64,000 nucleotides of DNA, taken from Phycisphaerae bacterium. GTDB taxonomy: Bacteria > Planctomycetota > Phycisphaerae > UBA1845. Numbering within the stretch: position 1 is the first letter of the stretch; each line of letters opens with the position of its first letter. The notes beneath the pieces are model-generated. The model was not told the origin of the DNA, did not search any database, and was given only the letters and a program-made list of their open reading frames with translations. Positions 44,811-54,218 of the stretch are shown here, one piece after another. The DNA lies in contig JAJDEB010000023.1 of assembly GCA_029260015.1 (NCBI GenBank), forward strand, positions 419,457 to 483,456. Reading direction: 5' to 3'. The translations under genes and the position numbers were made by a program.

Positions 44811-47183
44811 CTACAACGTCTGCAAAAATGCCAGCAGAGCCGCACGATCTTCTTCTGATAACGCAAGAAAAGCGCCGCGAATCAAAACGGCTTCACCGTC
44901 ATGCATCTCGATGGCTTCTTCAATCGTGTCAGCCAACCCGGAATGAAGATACGGTGCCGTCTGACTCAAACCCCAAAGCGGTGCCGTCCGGAACTCGGTC
45001 GTGCTTGCATCACCGTCTTGAATCCCAAGCGAACCTTCTGCAAGGATGTCGTGCAGCAAGAGATCCGAAAACAATGGGACTTCCCCAAGGGCACTTTGAA
45101 GTGTCGGTATGTGGCACTTGGAGCAACCAACCGTATCAAAGACCGCACGGCCCGCGTCAACCTGTGCGACCCGATCGGGTTCGATCGTTTGGCGGGGCGG
45201 ACCGGCTAACATCCCCATGAAAAATGCCATGTCTTCCGCTTCGGTTCGGGTCAACTCCGGATCGGCGATGAAGTCGATATCTTCGGTCATGCCGAAAATG
45301 AGTCCGTCCTGCGGTTCGACCGTCAAACCCAATTCTGCGGCCATCGCGTCGCGCACAAACTCGGCAACACTGGGCACTTGAGCCTTCCAGCCAAAGCGGC
45401 CAAGGCGATTGTCGGCAAGGATATGCGCCCGCCCGCTGATGCCATCACTGTTGGCATCCAGTGGATCTTCGTTGGCGATGATCGTTGCGTCGTCGATGGC
45501 CTCCATTAAACCCAATCCGAACAGTGCAGGCGTTTGCCGATGCTCGAATACGTTGGCTTCAATTTCCGGTTCCGGGGGATTGAACCCGATGACAATCTCT
45601 TTGTGCAGAATCGTATTGGTCGTCGTCACCGGATTGGCAAACACACCGTCTTGATCCATCGATCCATGACGCATCACATTGACGTCGCGCGGACCCGACC
45701 CACCAATCACCGGATCGAAGTGGCACGCGCGACAGCTATCCCCATTGAAGCGGCCCCCATTGTCAGGACCAACCATGCCTCCGATTCCGGCATTGTGCCC
45801 GAAGTCATGATCGAACAGTTCGCGTCCGCGCATGAAGCGAGCCACCTCGTCGGTATCAAGATCGCGGAATGGCCCGCCATACTCGCCAACCGCGGGAACC
45901 GGAGAATCGGGCTCCATCAAACCAGACGACAACTGATCGCGACCGCCCAATGACATTAAAAACTCTATCACATCGGCTTGCTCTGATTCGCCAAGGGCTT
46001 CAAACGCGTCGCGGGCGGATTGTCCTTCGCCACCATGCATCAAGATTGCATCCGTGAGTGTATCGGCCCTGCCGTCATGGAGGTACGGTCCGACAGATGC
46101 AATCCCCCACAGCGGGTGCGTACGGAATTCATTCCCCCGGGCGACGCCCTGCTCTATGCCGTCAGCGAGTTCTTCACCCATGTCGTGAATCAACAGATCG
46201 GAATACAAATGAAGCGGACCGCGCGGGCCATCGAGTCGTGGAATGTGGCAGTCGGAACAACCGGACTCGTGAAATAGTACTCGCCCGCGTTCACTTTGCG
46301 CCGTGGGTTCGTCCAATTGCGGCGCGGCGAGCAGCATCGCAAAACTGACAATGTCGAACAGATCCTCGCTCGACATTTCCGGATCGGGCACGCCATCGTC
46401 GTCGCTATTCGATTCGTCGGTGGCTGCCGCTTGCCGCGTTCTTGCTGAGCGTTTTAAGCGGGCACCCATCGAACTGTCCACGGGAAGCTGAGCGCGGGCT
46501 GCTTCCGTTAGCGGATCGGTGGTAATCCCAGCATGATTGAACAATGGTCCGCGCACGAAGCCTTCGATCGATGCGGTCTGCGACTTGCGACCGAACCGCC
46601 CGACGAACGAATTCTCGAAATTCGCCCGGCCACTAATCCCATCGCCATCAAGGTCGTCCGGATCGGCATTGGCAAGAATCGTGGCACCATCCATTTCGGC
46701 GATCAAACCGACGCCAAAAAATGGAATGGCATTGCGCTGCGCAAATACGTTCTTTTCCAGAGCGATGAGCGGACGGGCAGGACTCCCCTCCTCGTGGCTT
46801 AGCATTCTCACCACGCCACCAACGTCACCGATGATGAACGAGCCGTTGGACGTGCGCTGACCGGCGAGAAAAAAGTTGCGATAAAGACCGGAACTACCGC
46901 CCACGACAGGGCGCTCATGACACGCACCGCAGAACGTCACGTTGAATTCCGGACCAAGACCATCGGCAAGATCAAAGCGTCTCTGAGCGACCGCGCGCCC
47001 ACGCTCAAACGTATCAAGCTGTTCAGCCGACGCACTGGGAAGCGGCTCACCAAGCTTCGCGGAAATCCCTTCCGCAACCGGACCATCACCAGTGTCATCC
47101 GCCGGTGACGGTTCCATACATCCGTTGATCCCGATTAGCGCTGCGAAAAGGAATACTGCCCGAAGCATCCCGAAATGTTGCAT
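44811..47183 (-). CDS. tandem-duplicated DUF1111 (di-haem oxidoreductase-like) lipoprotein
   Basis: A 790-residue lipoprotein (INGC at about 19-22). It consists of two DUF1111 units in a row, about 55-410 and 440-790. Each has two CxxCH haem-binding motifs: CGACH (85-89) and CSDCH in the first; CRACH and CSKCH in the second, four in all. Both halves share the blocks FFGVGLIAEMDG / LFGLGLMEAIDD, GISGRAN / GISGRAH, FRTHPLWG / FRTAPLWG and PYLHDGRADTL / PYLHSGLADTI. DUF1111 proteins relate to di-haem peroxidases and are exported. ATG 47183. The gene is divergent from a single-unit relative, and both probably do electron transfer at the envelope. Confidence 0.88.
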   Translation of the reverse strand: MQHFGMLRAVFLFAALIGINGCMEPSPADDTGDGPVAEGISAKLGEPLPSASAEQLDTFERGRAVAQRRFDLADGLGPEFNVTFCGACHERPVVGGSSGLYRNFFLAGQRTSNGSFIIGDVGGVVRMLSHEEGSPARPLIALEKNVFAQRNAIPFFGVGLIAEMDGATILANADPDDLDGDGISGRANFENSFVGRFGRKSQTASIEGFVRGPLFNHAGITTDPLTEAARAQLPVDSSMGARLKRSARTRQAAATDESNSDDDGVPDPEMSSEDLFDIVSFAMLLAAPQLDEPTAQSERGRVLFHESGCSDCHIPRLDGPRGPLHLYSDLLIHDMGEELADGIEQGVARGNEFRTHPLWGIASVGPYLHDGRADTLTDAILMHGGEGQSARDAFEALGESEQADVIEFLMSLGGRDQLSSGLMEPDSPVPAVGEYGGPFRDLDTDEVARFMRGRELFDHDFGHNAGIGGMVGPDNGGRFNGDSCRACHFDPVIGGSGPRDVNVMRHGSMDQDGVFANPVTTTNTILHKEIVIGFNPPEPEIEANVFEHRQTPALFGLGLMEAIDDATIIANEDPLDANSDGISGRAHILADNRLGRFGWKAQVPSVAEFVRDAMAAELGLTVEPQDGLIFGMTEDIDFIADPELTRTEAEDMAFFMGMLAGPPRQTIEPDRVAQVDAGRAVFDTVGCSKCHIPTLQSALGEVPLFSDLLLHDILAEGSLGIQDGDASTTEFRTAPLWGLSQTAPYLHSGLADTIEEAIEMHDGEAVLIRGAFLALSEEDRAALLAFLQTL

Positions 47184-47453
47184 GGATTTAACTCCAGATT
47201 GTCAAATAGCCAAGTAGATTGAAATTCGGCCCGGATGCGGCGGTATCTCTTGGATCGCCCCTCCACCAAACGAATAGCACTCCCGATTCTACAAAATGAC
47301 AAGCGTCCTGTCAGCGCCTTCATGCAATCGGCCTATACATTCGCGGGACCACCCCGATTGCGGTTATCCTATGCGCCAACACCCATCGATCGCAGCCACC
47401 CTTTGCCTGGAAACTGCCTTTCGATACGATGGAACCGAAGGAGCTACATCAAC

Positions 47454-48752
47454 ATGACGCGAAAATTCATCGCCAACGCACAATTTCTATTTCTGACGCT
47501 TGGAATCGCATTCACGTTTTCATTCTGCGGATGCACAGCCCCCGTCGTCGTCGAAACCGATTCCGACAATGATGGCGTCGTCGATTCAGAGGACGCCTTC
47601 CCCGATGATCCCAATGAATCCGTCGACACCGATGGCGACGGTGAGGGCAACGTCGCCGACACCGATGACGATGACGACGGTTTAACCGATGCCGACGATC
47701 CCGACCCGCTCGATGCCGAAGTCACCACGATCGACCCACCTGATAATCCATTCGGCGGCGATACGGGCGAGTCAGCCCCCAATCTCACCGGTGATCAGAA
47801 CGACGCGTTTGAACTCGGACGCGTGGTGTTTTCAAAAATGTTCAATCAGTTGGAGGGCGTCGGTCCCAATCAACTGGGCATTAGCTGCGTTGGATGCCAC
47901 AGTACACCCGTCGCGGGTGGCTCGGGAACTGGCACATTCGTTCGCGTTTTCAGCGTCGGTACTGCGATGATCGTCGATCACGATGCACCCGCATTATTTG
48001 GTACCGGTTTGTTCGAGCGCGTCACCGATGAAACAATCATTTCGATGCAGGACCCAACCGACGTGGACGAAGACGGAATTTCAGGTCGTCCCAACATTGA
48101 CGGCGATCGCATCGGACGCTTCGGCCTCAAAGCGCAAGCGGCTACGCTTGAATCGATCTCCCGCGGCATGCTCGTCAATCAAATGGGCATCACCAGCGAC
48201 CCGCGCGCCAAAATCGCCAAGCCCAAGATCGCACGACCCGAATACCTCGCACAGGTGGCCCCACCAACAGGCGGCGGTGGAAGCGGCAGTGGTGACGACG
48301 ATGTCGATGACCCGGAAATCAATGCAGCCGACCTTGGCAATCTCATCGCCTTTCAGGAATTGTTAGCCGCTCCGCTTCGCGGGACCATCGACTTAGCTGT
48401 CCAGCGCGGCGATGCGTTGTTTGCAATGATCGGCTGCACCGATTGCCACGTTCCCAGCCTGCCGCTCGATACCGGTGAGTTGATCTACCCGTACACCAAC
48501 TTGCTGATTCACAACATGGGCGAAGAACTTTCCGACGCGGTGTTTCAGGGTGCAGCCTCCGGTACGGAATTCCGCACCGCGCCGCTTTGGGGCCTATCGC
48601 AAACCGCCCCCTACCTGCACGACGGACGGGCAGAAACCATCCACGAAGCCATCCGAACCCATGCTGGCGAAGCACAAGACGCTCGCGACGGTTACATCAC
48701 GCTGACCGACGAAGAACGCGCCGACTTGATCCGATTCCTCGAATCACTGTGA
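47454..48752 (+). CDS. single-unit DUF1111 lipoprotein with acidic Asp-rich stalk
   Basis: A 432-residue lipoprotein with the lipobox FSFCGC (Cys near 24). Residues about 33-105 form an Asp-rich stalk of thrombospondin type 3-like repeats (DSDNDGVVDSEDAFPDDP, DTDGDGEGN), which bind calcium. The rest is one DUF1111 unit with CVGCH and CTDCH, GISGRPN, FRTAPLWGLSQTAPYLHDG. Its second half matches the second half of the neighbouring tandem protein closely. ATG 47454 follows AAGGAG by 10 bases. It is divergent from the tandem gene, so they probably share regulation. Confidence 0.88.
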   Translation: MTRKFIANAQFLFLTLGIAFTFSFCGCTAPVVVETDSDNDGVVDSEDAFPDDPNESVDTDGDGEGNVADTDDDDDGLTDADDPDPLDAEVTTIDPPDNPFGGDTGESAPNLTGDQNDAFELGRVVFSKMFNQLEGVGPNQLGISCVGCHSTPVAGGSGTGTFVRVFSVGTAMIVDHDAPALFGTGLFERVTDETIISMQDPTDVDEDGISGRPNIDGDRIGRFGLKAQAATLESISRGMLVNQMGITSDPRAKIAKPKIARPEYLAQVAPPTGGGGSGSGDDDVDDPEINAADLGNLIAFQELLAAPLRGTIDLAVQRGDALFAMIGCTDCHVPSLPLDTGELIYPYTNLLIHNMGEELSDAVFQGAASGTEFRTAPLWGLSQTAPYLHDGRAETIHEAIRTHAGEAQDARDGYITLTDEERADLIRFLESL

Positions 48753-48760
48753 TCTATTCC

Positions 48761-49810
48761 ATGTTACAAAACTATCATTCGCACCGATTGGCCCGCACGA
48801 TTTGTGTTGCTCTGCTCGCATGCGTAGCTGGCTGTAATCCGATGGTTCCTGATGATGGATCAGGCAATGGAAATGACACACCGAGTGAACCCGAATGGCG
48901 CGAAGCGTTCTCGACGACCGACGATGGGTTTCTATCAGGCGTGTGGGGCTCCGGACCGGACGACGTGTTCATCGTGGGCGGCCAACCGCAACGCTCGGTG
49001 GTTTTTCACTTCGACGGGAACACATGGGAAACCATGAGCACACCCGAAACGCCGATTCTGATTTGGGTATTCGGCTTTGGTGCTGACGATGTATACGCCG
49101 TCGGCGAGCAGGGAACGGCACTGCACTACGATGGTGCAACGTGGACGGAAATGACCACTGGCATTGAAGATGATCTGTGGGGGATATGGGGCGCATCGCC
49201 GGATGACCTGTGGGCAGTAGGCGGCGAGATCGATACAGGCCCGCCGGTACTACTACACTTCGACGGCGAAATGTGGACACAACAAACCGTTCCGCCGCTC
49301 GACCGAAACTCAACCGCACTGCTCAAAATCTGGGGTACGTCCAGCGATTACATTTTCGCAGTCGGGCAAACCGGCGTGATACTCGAATACAACGGAAACG
49401 ATTGGCAACAAATAGATGCCGGAACAGCCGACGATCTAGTGTCATTGTGGGGAACCGGTCCCAACGAAATCGTAGCCGTAGGCGGCCGCTCCAACGGCGT
49501 CATAGCAACCTACAACGGAACGCAATGGACAAGCCGCTCCGCCGCCCCGCTACCCGGACTCAACGGCATGTTCCCGCTGAAAGAAGGCGAATACCTAATA
49601 GGCGGCTTAATAGGAAGTGCAGCCGTCTACAACGTCAACACCGACGAATACGAAACCGAAACAACCCCAACCGCAAGAACCATCCACGCAATATGGCACG
49701 ACGGCGCAAACACAACCTACGCAGTAGGCGGCCGCTCCTCCGAAACGCCGTATACGGGATTGGCCCTAACGCGAAAGACTACCGACGAAGCAGCGAAGCT
49801 GATTCCCTAG
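48761..49810 (+). CDS. beta-propeller-like lipoprotein
   Basis: A 349-residue lipoprotein, lipobox LACVAGC (Cys near 25). The mature part is a series of blades with the recurring core WGSGPDDVFIVGG, FGFGADDVYAVGE, WGASPDDLWAVGG, WGTSSDYIFAVGQ and WGTGPNEIVAVGG, each followed by a HFDGNTWE / HYDGATWT strand. This repeat is common in secreted proteins of Myxococcota and Planctomycetota. It begins eight bases after the stop of the DUF1111 gene, so it is likely part of that operon. Binding partner unknown. Confidence 0.85.
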   Translation: MLQNYHSHRLARTICVALLACVAGCNPMVPDDGSGNGNDTPSEPEWREAFSTTDDGFLSGVWGSGPDDVFIVGGQPQRSVVFHFDGNTWETMSTPETPILIWVFGFGADDVYAVGEQGTALHYDGATWTEMTTGIEDDLWGIWGASPDDLWAVGGEIDTGPPVLLHFDGEMWTQQTVPPLDRNSTALLKIWGTSSDYIFAVGQTGVILEYNGNDWQQIDAGTADDLVSLWGTGPNEIVAVGGRSNGVIATYNGTQWTSRSAAPLPGLNGMFPLKEGEYLIGGLIGSAAVYNVNTDEYETETTPTARTIHAIWHDGANTTYAVGGRSSETPYTGLALTRKTTDEAAKLIP

Positions 49811-49853
49811 CCGCCACCGTTGATAGCTGGTTTCTTTTCGTTTGGAGCAGACA

Positions 49854-50189
49854 ATGCGATGGCGTAGTTTCAAATTCAAACGGCGTCAGCGGGCACTTTT
49901 GCGCGAACCGGTGCTTGGCCTTTTCTTGGTGATCGTTGGATTCTCAAGCTTCCCTTCAGATCGAGGTGGTATGTGGCTTGAGCTTACGTTATTCGCTACC
50001 GCTTGTTTGGTTCTTGGCCTTATTGTTCTCGTTGCGGCATTAACTTGGAACACAGGAATCGCAAGAACGCGATCTCGCAGCCCGCAAGAGGTTGCCGACG
50101 CCACATTTTGCTCCGAGTGTGGTTACAACTTAAAAGGCAACGAAAGTGGCGTATGCCCGGAATGCGGGAGTACCGTAAGGAACGTGTAA
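49854..50189 (+). CDS. small membrane protein with CGYNL zinc ribbon
   Basis: A 111-residue protein with two membrane helices (LGLFLVIVGFSS and LTLFATACLVLGLIVLVAAL) and a C-terminal zinc ribbon, CSECGYNLKGNESGVCPECG at 84-103. GGAG is 6 bases before ATG 49854. It belongs to the same ribbon class as the membrane protein at 18582-20087 and the next gene. Function unknown. Confidence 0.75.
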   Translation: MRWRSFKFKRRQRALLREPVLGLFLVIVGFSSFPSDRGGMWLELTLFATACLVLGLIVLVAALTWNTGIARTRSRSPQEVADATFCSECGYNLKGNESGVCPECGSTVRNV

Positions 50190-50285
50190 TTACACATGGA
50201 ATGGGAACACTAGGTGAATGCCCCTCTTTATTTTCTTCTCTTTATTGAAAACATGCCAGTAGCAGCAGACGGACACAACTAAATC

Positions 50286-50759
50286 ATGAAACGCTATGTA
50301 CCTCCACTCTATCGCATCGTGAAGATAGGGAGAACAATAACACTGCTCTTGCTTCTGTTCTACATATGTACACTGAAGCTCGGTGCTTTTTGGGTAGTGT
50401 CGCCGCGCGTGATTATTAGTGTTGAATCGGGCTGTATCGTGCACTCTTCAATTGTGAGCGAGAAATGGAATGGAATCGGACCTACACCATGTATTGGCTT
50501 TGCATGGAATGAGTTGGGAATGGTCATTATTCCGAATTCGCGCAGAGTTGGCTTGCGACAAAATGTTTACCTGCCTTTGTGGATTGCTCCCTTAGCGACT
50601 GGTATTTTCACCATACTGGCTGCCCGACGGCATCGTAAATGGCAAATAGGCAAGTGTGGTTTCTGTGGCTATGATCTAACGGGAAATATGAGTGGCGTTT
50701 GCCCAGAGTGTGGCAAATTCACAGAGAGGAAACCTTCCGGGTTAACACCGAATTTATAA
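50286..50759 (+). CDS. membrane protein with CGYDL zinc ribbon
   Basis: A 157-residue protein with two membrane helices (TITLLLLLFYICTLKLGAFW and LWIAPLATGIFTILA) around an extracytoplasmic loop, and the C-terminal ribbon CGFCGYDLTGNMSGVCPECG. It is more AT-rich than the surrounding genes. The previous gene carries the same ribbon (GNESGVCPECG against GNMSGVCPECG), so the two look like distant duplicates. ATG 50286. Function unknown. Confidence 0.75.
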   Translation: MKRYVPPLYRIVKIGRTITLLLLLFYICTLKLGAFWVVSPRVIISVESGCIVHSSIVSEKWNGIGPTPCIGFAWNELGMVIIPNSRRVGLRQNVYLPLWIAPLATGIFTILAARRHRKWQIGKCGFCGYDLTGNMSGVCPECGKFTERKPSGLTPNL

Positions 50760-50840
50760 GACCACAATATGATAAAGGGGTAAAGTGAGACGGCCTACTT
50801 ATCAGCTTGAACCGTTGCGAAATCAGACGCGCGAAAAAAG

Positions 50841-52130
50841 ATGACCAACCAAACCACATGTCTGATCGTTGGCGGCGGGCCGGCTGGTGTTTTTCTTGGC
50901 TTTTTGTTGGCTCGCGCTGGCGTTGAGGTGATTGTTGTTGAGAAGCATGCGGACTTTCTTCGCGACTTTCGCGGCGACACGATTCACCCTTCTACCATGC
51001 AGATCATGCACGAACTTGGCCTGCTCGACGAGTTTATGCCGCTTATCGACTTTCATACTGGCACGTTAAAGGTCAACATCAACGGCGTCAGCTTCGACGG
51101 ACCGGACTTTTCGCACCTGGATACGAAGTGCCCGTTTGTCGGTTTCGTGCCGCAGTGGGACTTGCTGAACTTTCTGGCGACCAAAGCGAAGGCATTCCCA
51201 ACGTTCGACCTGCGGATGAGCACGCGAGCGGTGGATGTCGTTCGCGACGATCAACAAAATGGTAATGGGCACAGTGGCAGCGGGCGGGTTGTCGGTGTGA
51301 TCTGTGAACACGAAGGCGAGACGTATGAAATCCGCGCCGATCTTGTCGTCGCATGCGACGGGCGCGGGTCAACCCTTCGAAACGCCATGACGTCGCTGGG
51401 AAATGCAAGCAGCGACGATCATCGCGTCGACGATGTCGGCATTCCGATTGATGCGTTGTGGTTTCGACTTGATCGACCCCAAGGTGACGACGGACACACG
51501 CAGGGCTGGCTACGCGAAGGGCACATGTTGGTGACCATCCCCAGGCGCAGTCACTACCAGATCGCCATGGTCATACGCAAAGGCGGTTTCGATGATATCC
51601 GCAAAGCCGGCATCGAAAAGTTCCGCGATACGGTTGCGAAGGTGTGCCCCCCATTAAGTCACGTTTGCGGTTCGATCGATTCGTGGGACGACGTCAAACT
51701 GCTGTCCGTGCAGATCAACTTCATGCGAACCTGGCAAAAGCACGGGGTGCTGTTTATCGGTGATGCGGCCCACGCGATGTCACCCGTCGGTGGTGTGGGT
51801 ATTAACCTTGCCGTGCAGGACGCGGTGGCAGCCGCCAACTTGCTGGCCAAACCGCTGCTCGAAAAATCCCTAACCGATTCCGATCTCGCCAAGGTTCAAG
51901 CCCGTCGAGGACCGCCCACCCGCAAGATGCAGCGTTTGCAACGACTCGCCCATCGCGCACTTTTCAGCAGCGGCCAACGAATCGATAGACCATTTTCACC
52001 TCCGTGGTATGTTCGATTTGCCGTCCGATTGCTCGCGCCGATCCTCCGGCCAAGAGCTGCGAAGTGGATCGGGCTGGGCTTCGTGCAGGAACACGTCGAG
52101 ACACCATCGGCAGGAAATAGCCAGATCTAG
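50841..52130 (+). CDS. FAD-dependent monooxygenase
   Basis: A 429-residue flavin monooxygenase of the PHBH fold. It has the dinucleotide loop LIVGGGPAGVFLGFLLA at 8-24, VEKH after strand 2, an FRGDTIHPSTMQIM stretch, the DG motif DLVVACDGRGS near 170 and the FAD-closing VLFIGDAAHAMSPVGGVGIN near 305. These are aromatic-ring or polyketide hydroxylases. No start problem: ATG 50841. It does not overlap its neighbours, and no substrate is suggested by context. Confidence 0.92.
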   Translation: MTNQTTCLIVGGGPAGVFLGFLLARAGVEVIVVEKHADFLRDFRGDTIHPSTMQIMHELGLLDEFMPLIDFHTGTLKVNINGVSFDGPDFSHLDTKCPFVGFVPQWDLLNFLATKAKAFPTFDLRMSTRAVDVVRDDQQNGNGHSGSGRVVGVICEHEGETYEIRADLVVACDGRGSTLRNAMTSLGNASSDDHRVDDVGIPIDALWFRLDRPQGDDGHTQGWLREGHMLVTIPRRSHYQIAMVIRKGGFDDIRKAGIEKFRDTVAKVCPPLSHVCGSIDSWDDVKLLSVQINFMRTWQKHGVLFIGDAAHAMSPVGGVGINLAVQDAVAAANLLAKPLLEKSLTDSDLAKVQARRGPPTRKMQRLQRLAHRALFSSGQRIDRPFSPPWYVRFAVRLLAPILRPRAAKWIGLGFVQEHVETPSAGNSQI

Positions 52131-52268
52131 CATGCCAGCGAAAGTTGTTCGATTTCAATCCACCTCGTGTTAGCATGTTGGCAAAACGGCGCCCGAATGC
52201 ATGATGTGGCGCGCGGCCGATCTTCCCAAACCCCTATACCGGAGTCGCGGTAACGCGAAGCTTTCCCG

Positions 52269-54017
52269 ATGAAACATCTGAATCGAATCCTCAGTCCGAT
52301 TGCCATCTGCGCATTAGCCATTGTTTTCGCCCTACCGTCTTTCGCAGATGAACCTAAAACAACCGACAAATGGGCCAAGCACTATCACGACCGCGTCGCG
52401 CAGTTCAAGAGCGAAACAGTTGCGCGCGGCAGTATTGTGCTTGTCGGTTCGTCGCATATCGAAGGACTCGACGCGAAGCGGTGGCTGCCTCGTTGGACGA
52501 TTATCAACCGTGGCATCTCGTCGGATCGAATCGGCATTGGCGAGCGCGGTATTTTGCATCGACTCGATTGCTCGGTGTTTGATTGCGCCCCCAGCGTGAT
52601 CGTCTTGCAAAACGGAGCGAACGATTTGGGCGAACTTTGGCGCAACGGTACGCCGTCTGTCGACGAGATCGAAACCTGCTATCGCAAGGTCGTCAAGACG
52701 ATTCGCACCCGGCTGCCGGATGTGCCGTTCATTATCGCAGGTATGAAACCAACGCGCGACAAATATGCTGGTCTGGTCCCGCATCTCAAAGAGTTTAACG
52801 CGCGGCTTGCGACCATCGCCGGCGACAACGGTTGCGAATTTGTCGATGTTTATGACGAATTGACTGACGACGACGGCTTGCTGGCCAGGGAGCATTCGCG
52901 CGATGGTTTGCACCTCACTGAATCGGGTTACGCCATTTGGGCGAAGCACGTTGACGCGGCGATCGCCAAGGTATCTAAACCGGAAGGTGTCGCGCTGTCA
53001 GCCGACTCGGCAAAGTCAGAACCGGATTCCGAATTGCTCTGGTACGATGCCAAGCTTCTTGACGTCGAGGGCAAAGCCTTCACCGATACCGAAGTATTCT
53101 ACGAACGCCTGCCAAAGCGCGCTCTGCCCGACGTCACCGACATGGTCCGCACACTCAGCAAACGAACGGCGGGCATCGCCATCCGCTTCGAAACCGACTC
53201 CAAAACCATCGGGGCGATCTGGGACGGGGGCAGCGCGATGAACCACATGGCCGCCACGGGCAACAGTGGACTCGACCTCTACGCTAAGCGCGACGGCAAA
53301 TGGGAGTTTGTCGCGGTCGGCAAACCGACGACCGAACGCACAACAGTTACATTAAAAGGCAACCTTTCCGGCGAGCAAGCCGAGTACCTGTTATACCTGC
53401 CCCTATACAACGGTGTCACTGAACTACTGATCGGTGTCGAGCCTCACGCCAAACTCATCAAGCCCGCACCGCGGCCGGCGAATCGTATCAAACCGATTGT
53501 CTTCTACGGCACATCGATCACGCAAGGTGGATGCGCATCGCGCAGCGGGATGGCCCACGCCGCGATCCTTGGCCGGTGGTTCGATCGGGAAGTCATCAAC
53601 CTCGGGTTCAGCGGTTCGGGCAAAATGGAACCGATCATGGCCGAACTGCTCGGCGAGATTGACGCGGCGGTCTTTGTTTTGGAATGCCTACCGAACATGA
53701 CCACCGAGATGGTGACTGAACGTGTCATTCCGTTTGTCCGCATATTGCGCAAAGACCGTCCCGACACGCCGATCCTCATGGTCGAGAGTCCGCTCAACCT
53801 TCCCAACCGTGGCGGTAACAAAGAACTCAACAAGGCGTTCAAGCAGCTATCCGCCGAGGGCCAGACGCGTTTGTATTACTTGCCCGGGGAATCGCAACTG
53901 GCTGGCGACGAAAATGGAACCGTCGATGGCGTTCACCCCACCGACCTGGGTTTCTATCGGATGGCTGTCGCATACAAGCCGGTGCTGGCGGCGATCCTTG
54001 CGACGCAATCTGAGTAA
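52269..54017 (+). CDS. secreted protein with two SGNH hydrolase domains
   Basis: A 582-residue exported protein; signal peptide 1-26 (ALAIVFALPSFA). The first SGNH/GDSL domain (about 40-245) has VGSSHIEG with Ser, the Gly of NRGIS, the Asn of QNGANDLG and HLTE with Asp-x-x-His. The second (about 260-582) has an SGNH_N-like beta region (ETDSKTIGAIWDGG), then FYGTSITQGGCAS, NLGFSGSG, the ECLPNMT position of the Asn block, and a DGVHPTD end. The two belong to different SGNH groups, so this is a fusion, not a duplication. Likely substrates are acetylated glycans. ATG 52269. Confidence 0.88.
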   Translation: MKHLNRILSPIAICALAIVFALPSFADEPKTTDKWAKHYHDRVAQFKSETVARGSIVLVGSSHIEGLDAKRWLPRWTIINRGISSDRIGIGERGILHRLDCSVFDCAPSVIVLQNGANDLGELWRNGTPSVDEIETCYRKVVKTIRTRLPDVPFIIAGMKPTRDKYAGLVPHLKEFNARLATIAGDNGCEFVDVYDELTDDDGLLAREHSRDGLHLTESGYAIWAKHVDAAIAKVSKPEGVALSADSAKSEPDSELLWYDAKLLDVEGKAFTDTEVFYERLPKRALPDVTDMVRTLSKRTAGIAIRFETDSKTIGAIWDGGSAMNHMAATGNSGLDLYAKRDGKWEFVAVGKPTTERTTVTLKGNLSGEQAEYLLYLPLYNGVTELLIGVEPHAKLIKPAPRPANRIKPIVFYGTSITQGGCASRSGMAHAAILGRWFDREVINLGFSGSGKMEPIMAELLGEIDAAVFVLECLPNMTTEMVTERVIPFVRILRKDRPDTPILMVESPLNLPNRGGNKELNKAFKQLSAEGQTRLYYLPGESQLAGDENGTVDGVHPTDLGFYRMAVAYKPVLAAILATQSE

Positions 54018-54146
54018 GCGAATCGGCGTCGCGACACCTGATGTCGCCTGCATTAGGCCATAATACCCAGAATCAGCATCCACCTCGATTCAACTGTCAA
54101 TCCAACTATGGTTGCCGAGTTTTAACAAACGCGACGCATCGCATTC

Positions 54147-54155
54147 TGATATAAT
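54147..54155 (+). promoter_or_regulatory. extended -10 promoter element
   Basis: TGATATAAT is a perfect TATAAT with the extended TG one base upstream, 64 bases before the ATG of the astacin-type protease. No good -35 lies at 16-18 bases, which is allowed with an extended -10. The start of transcription would be near 54162. Confidence 0.45.
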
Positions 54156-54218
54156 CTCATATCGAAAGAATTCTTCATCCAGTTTTTCGCCGCACACATT
54201 CCATGGAGAGGATCGCAC

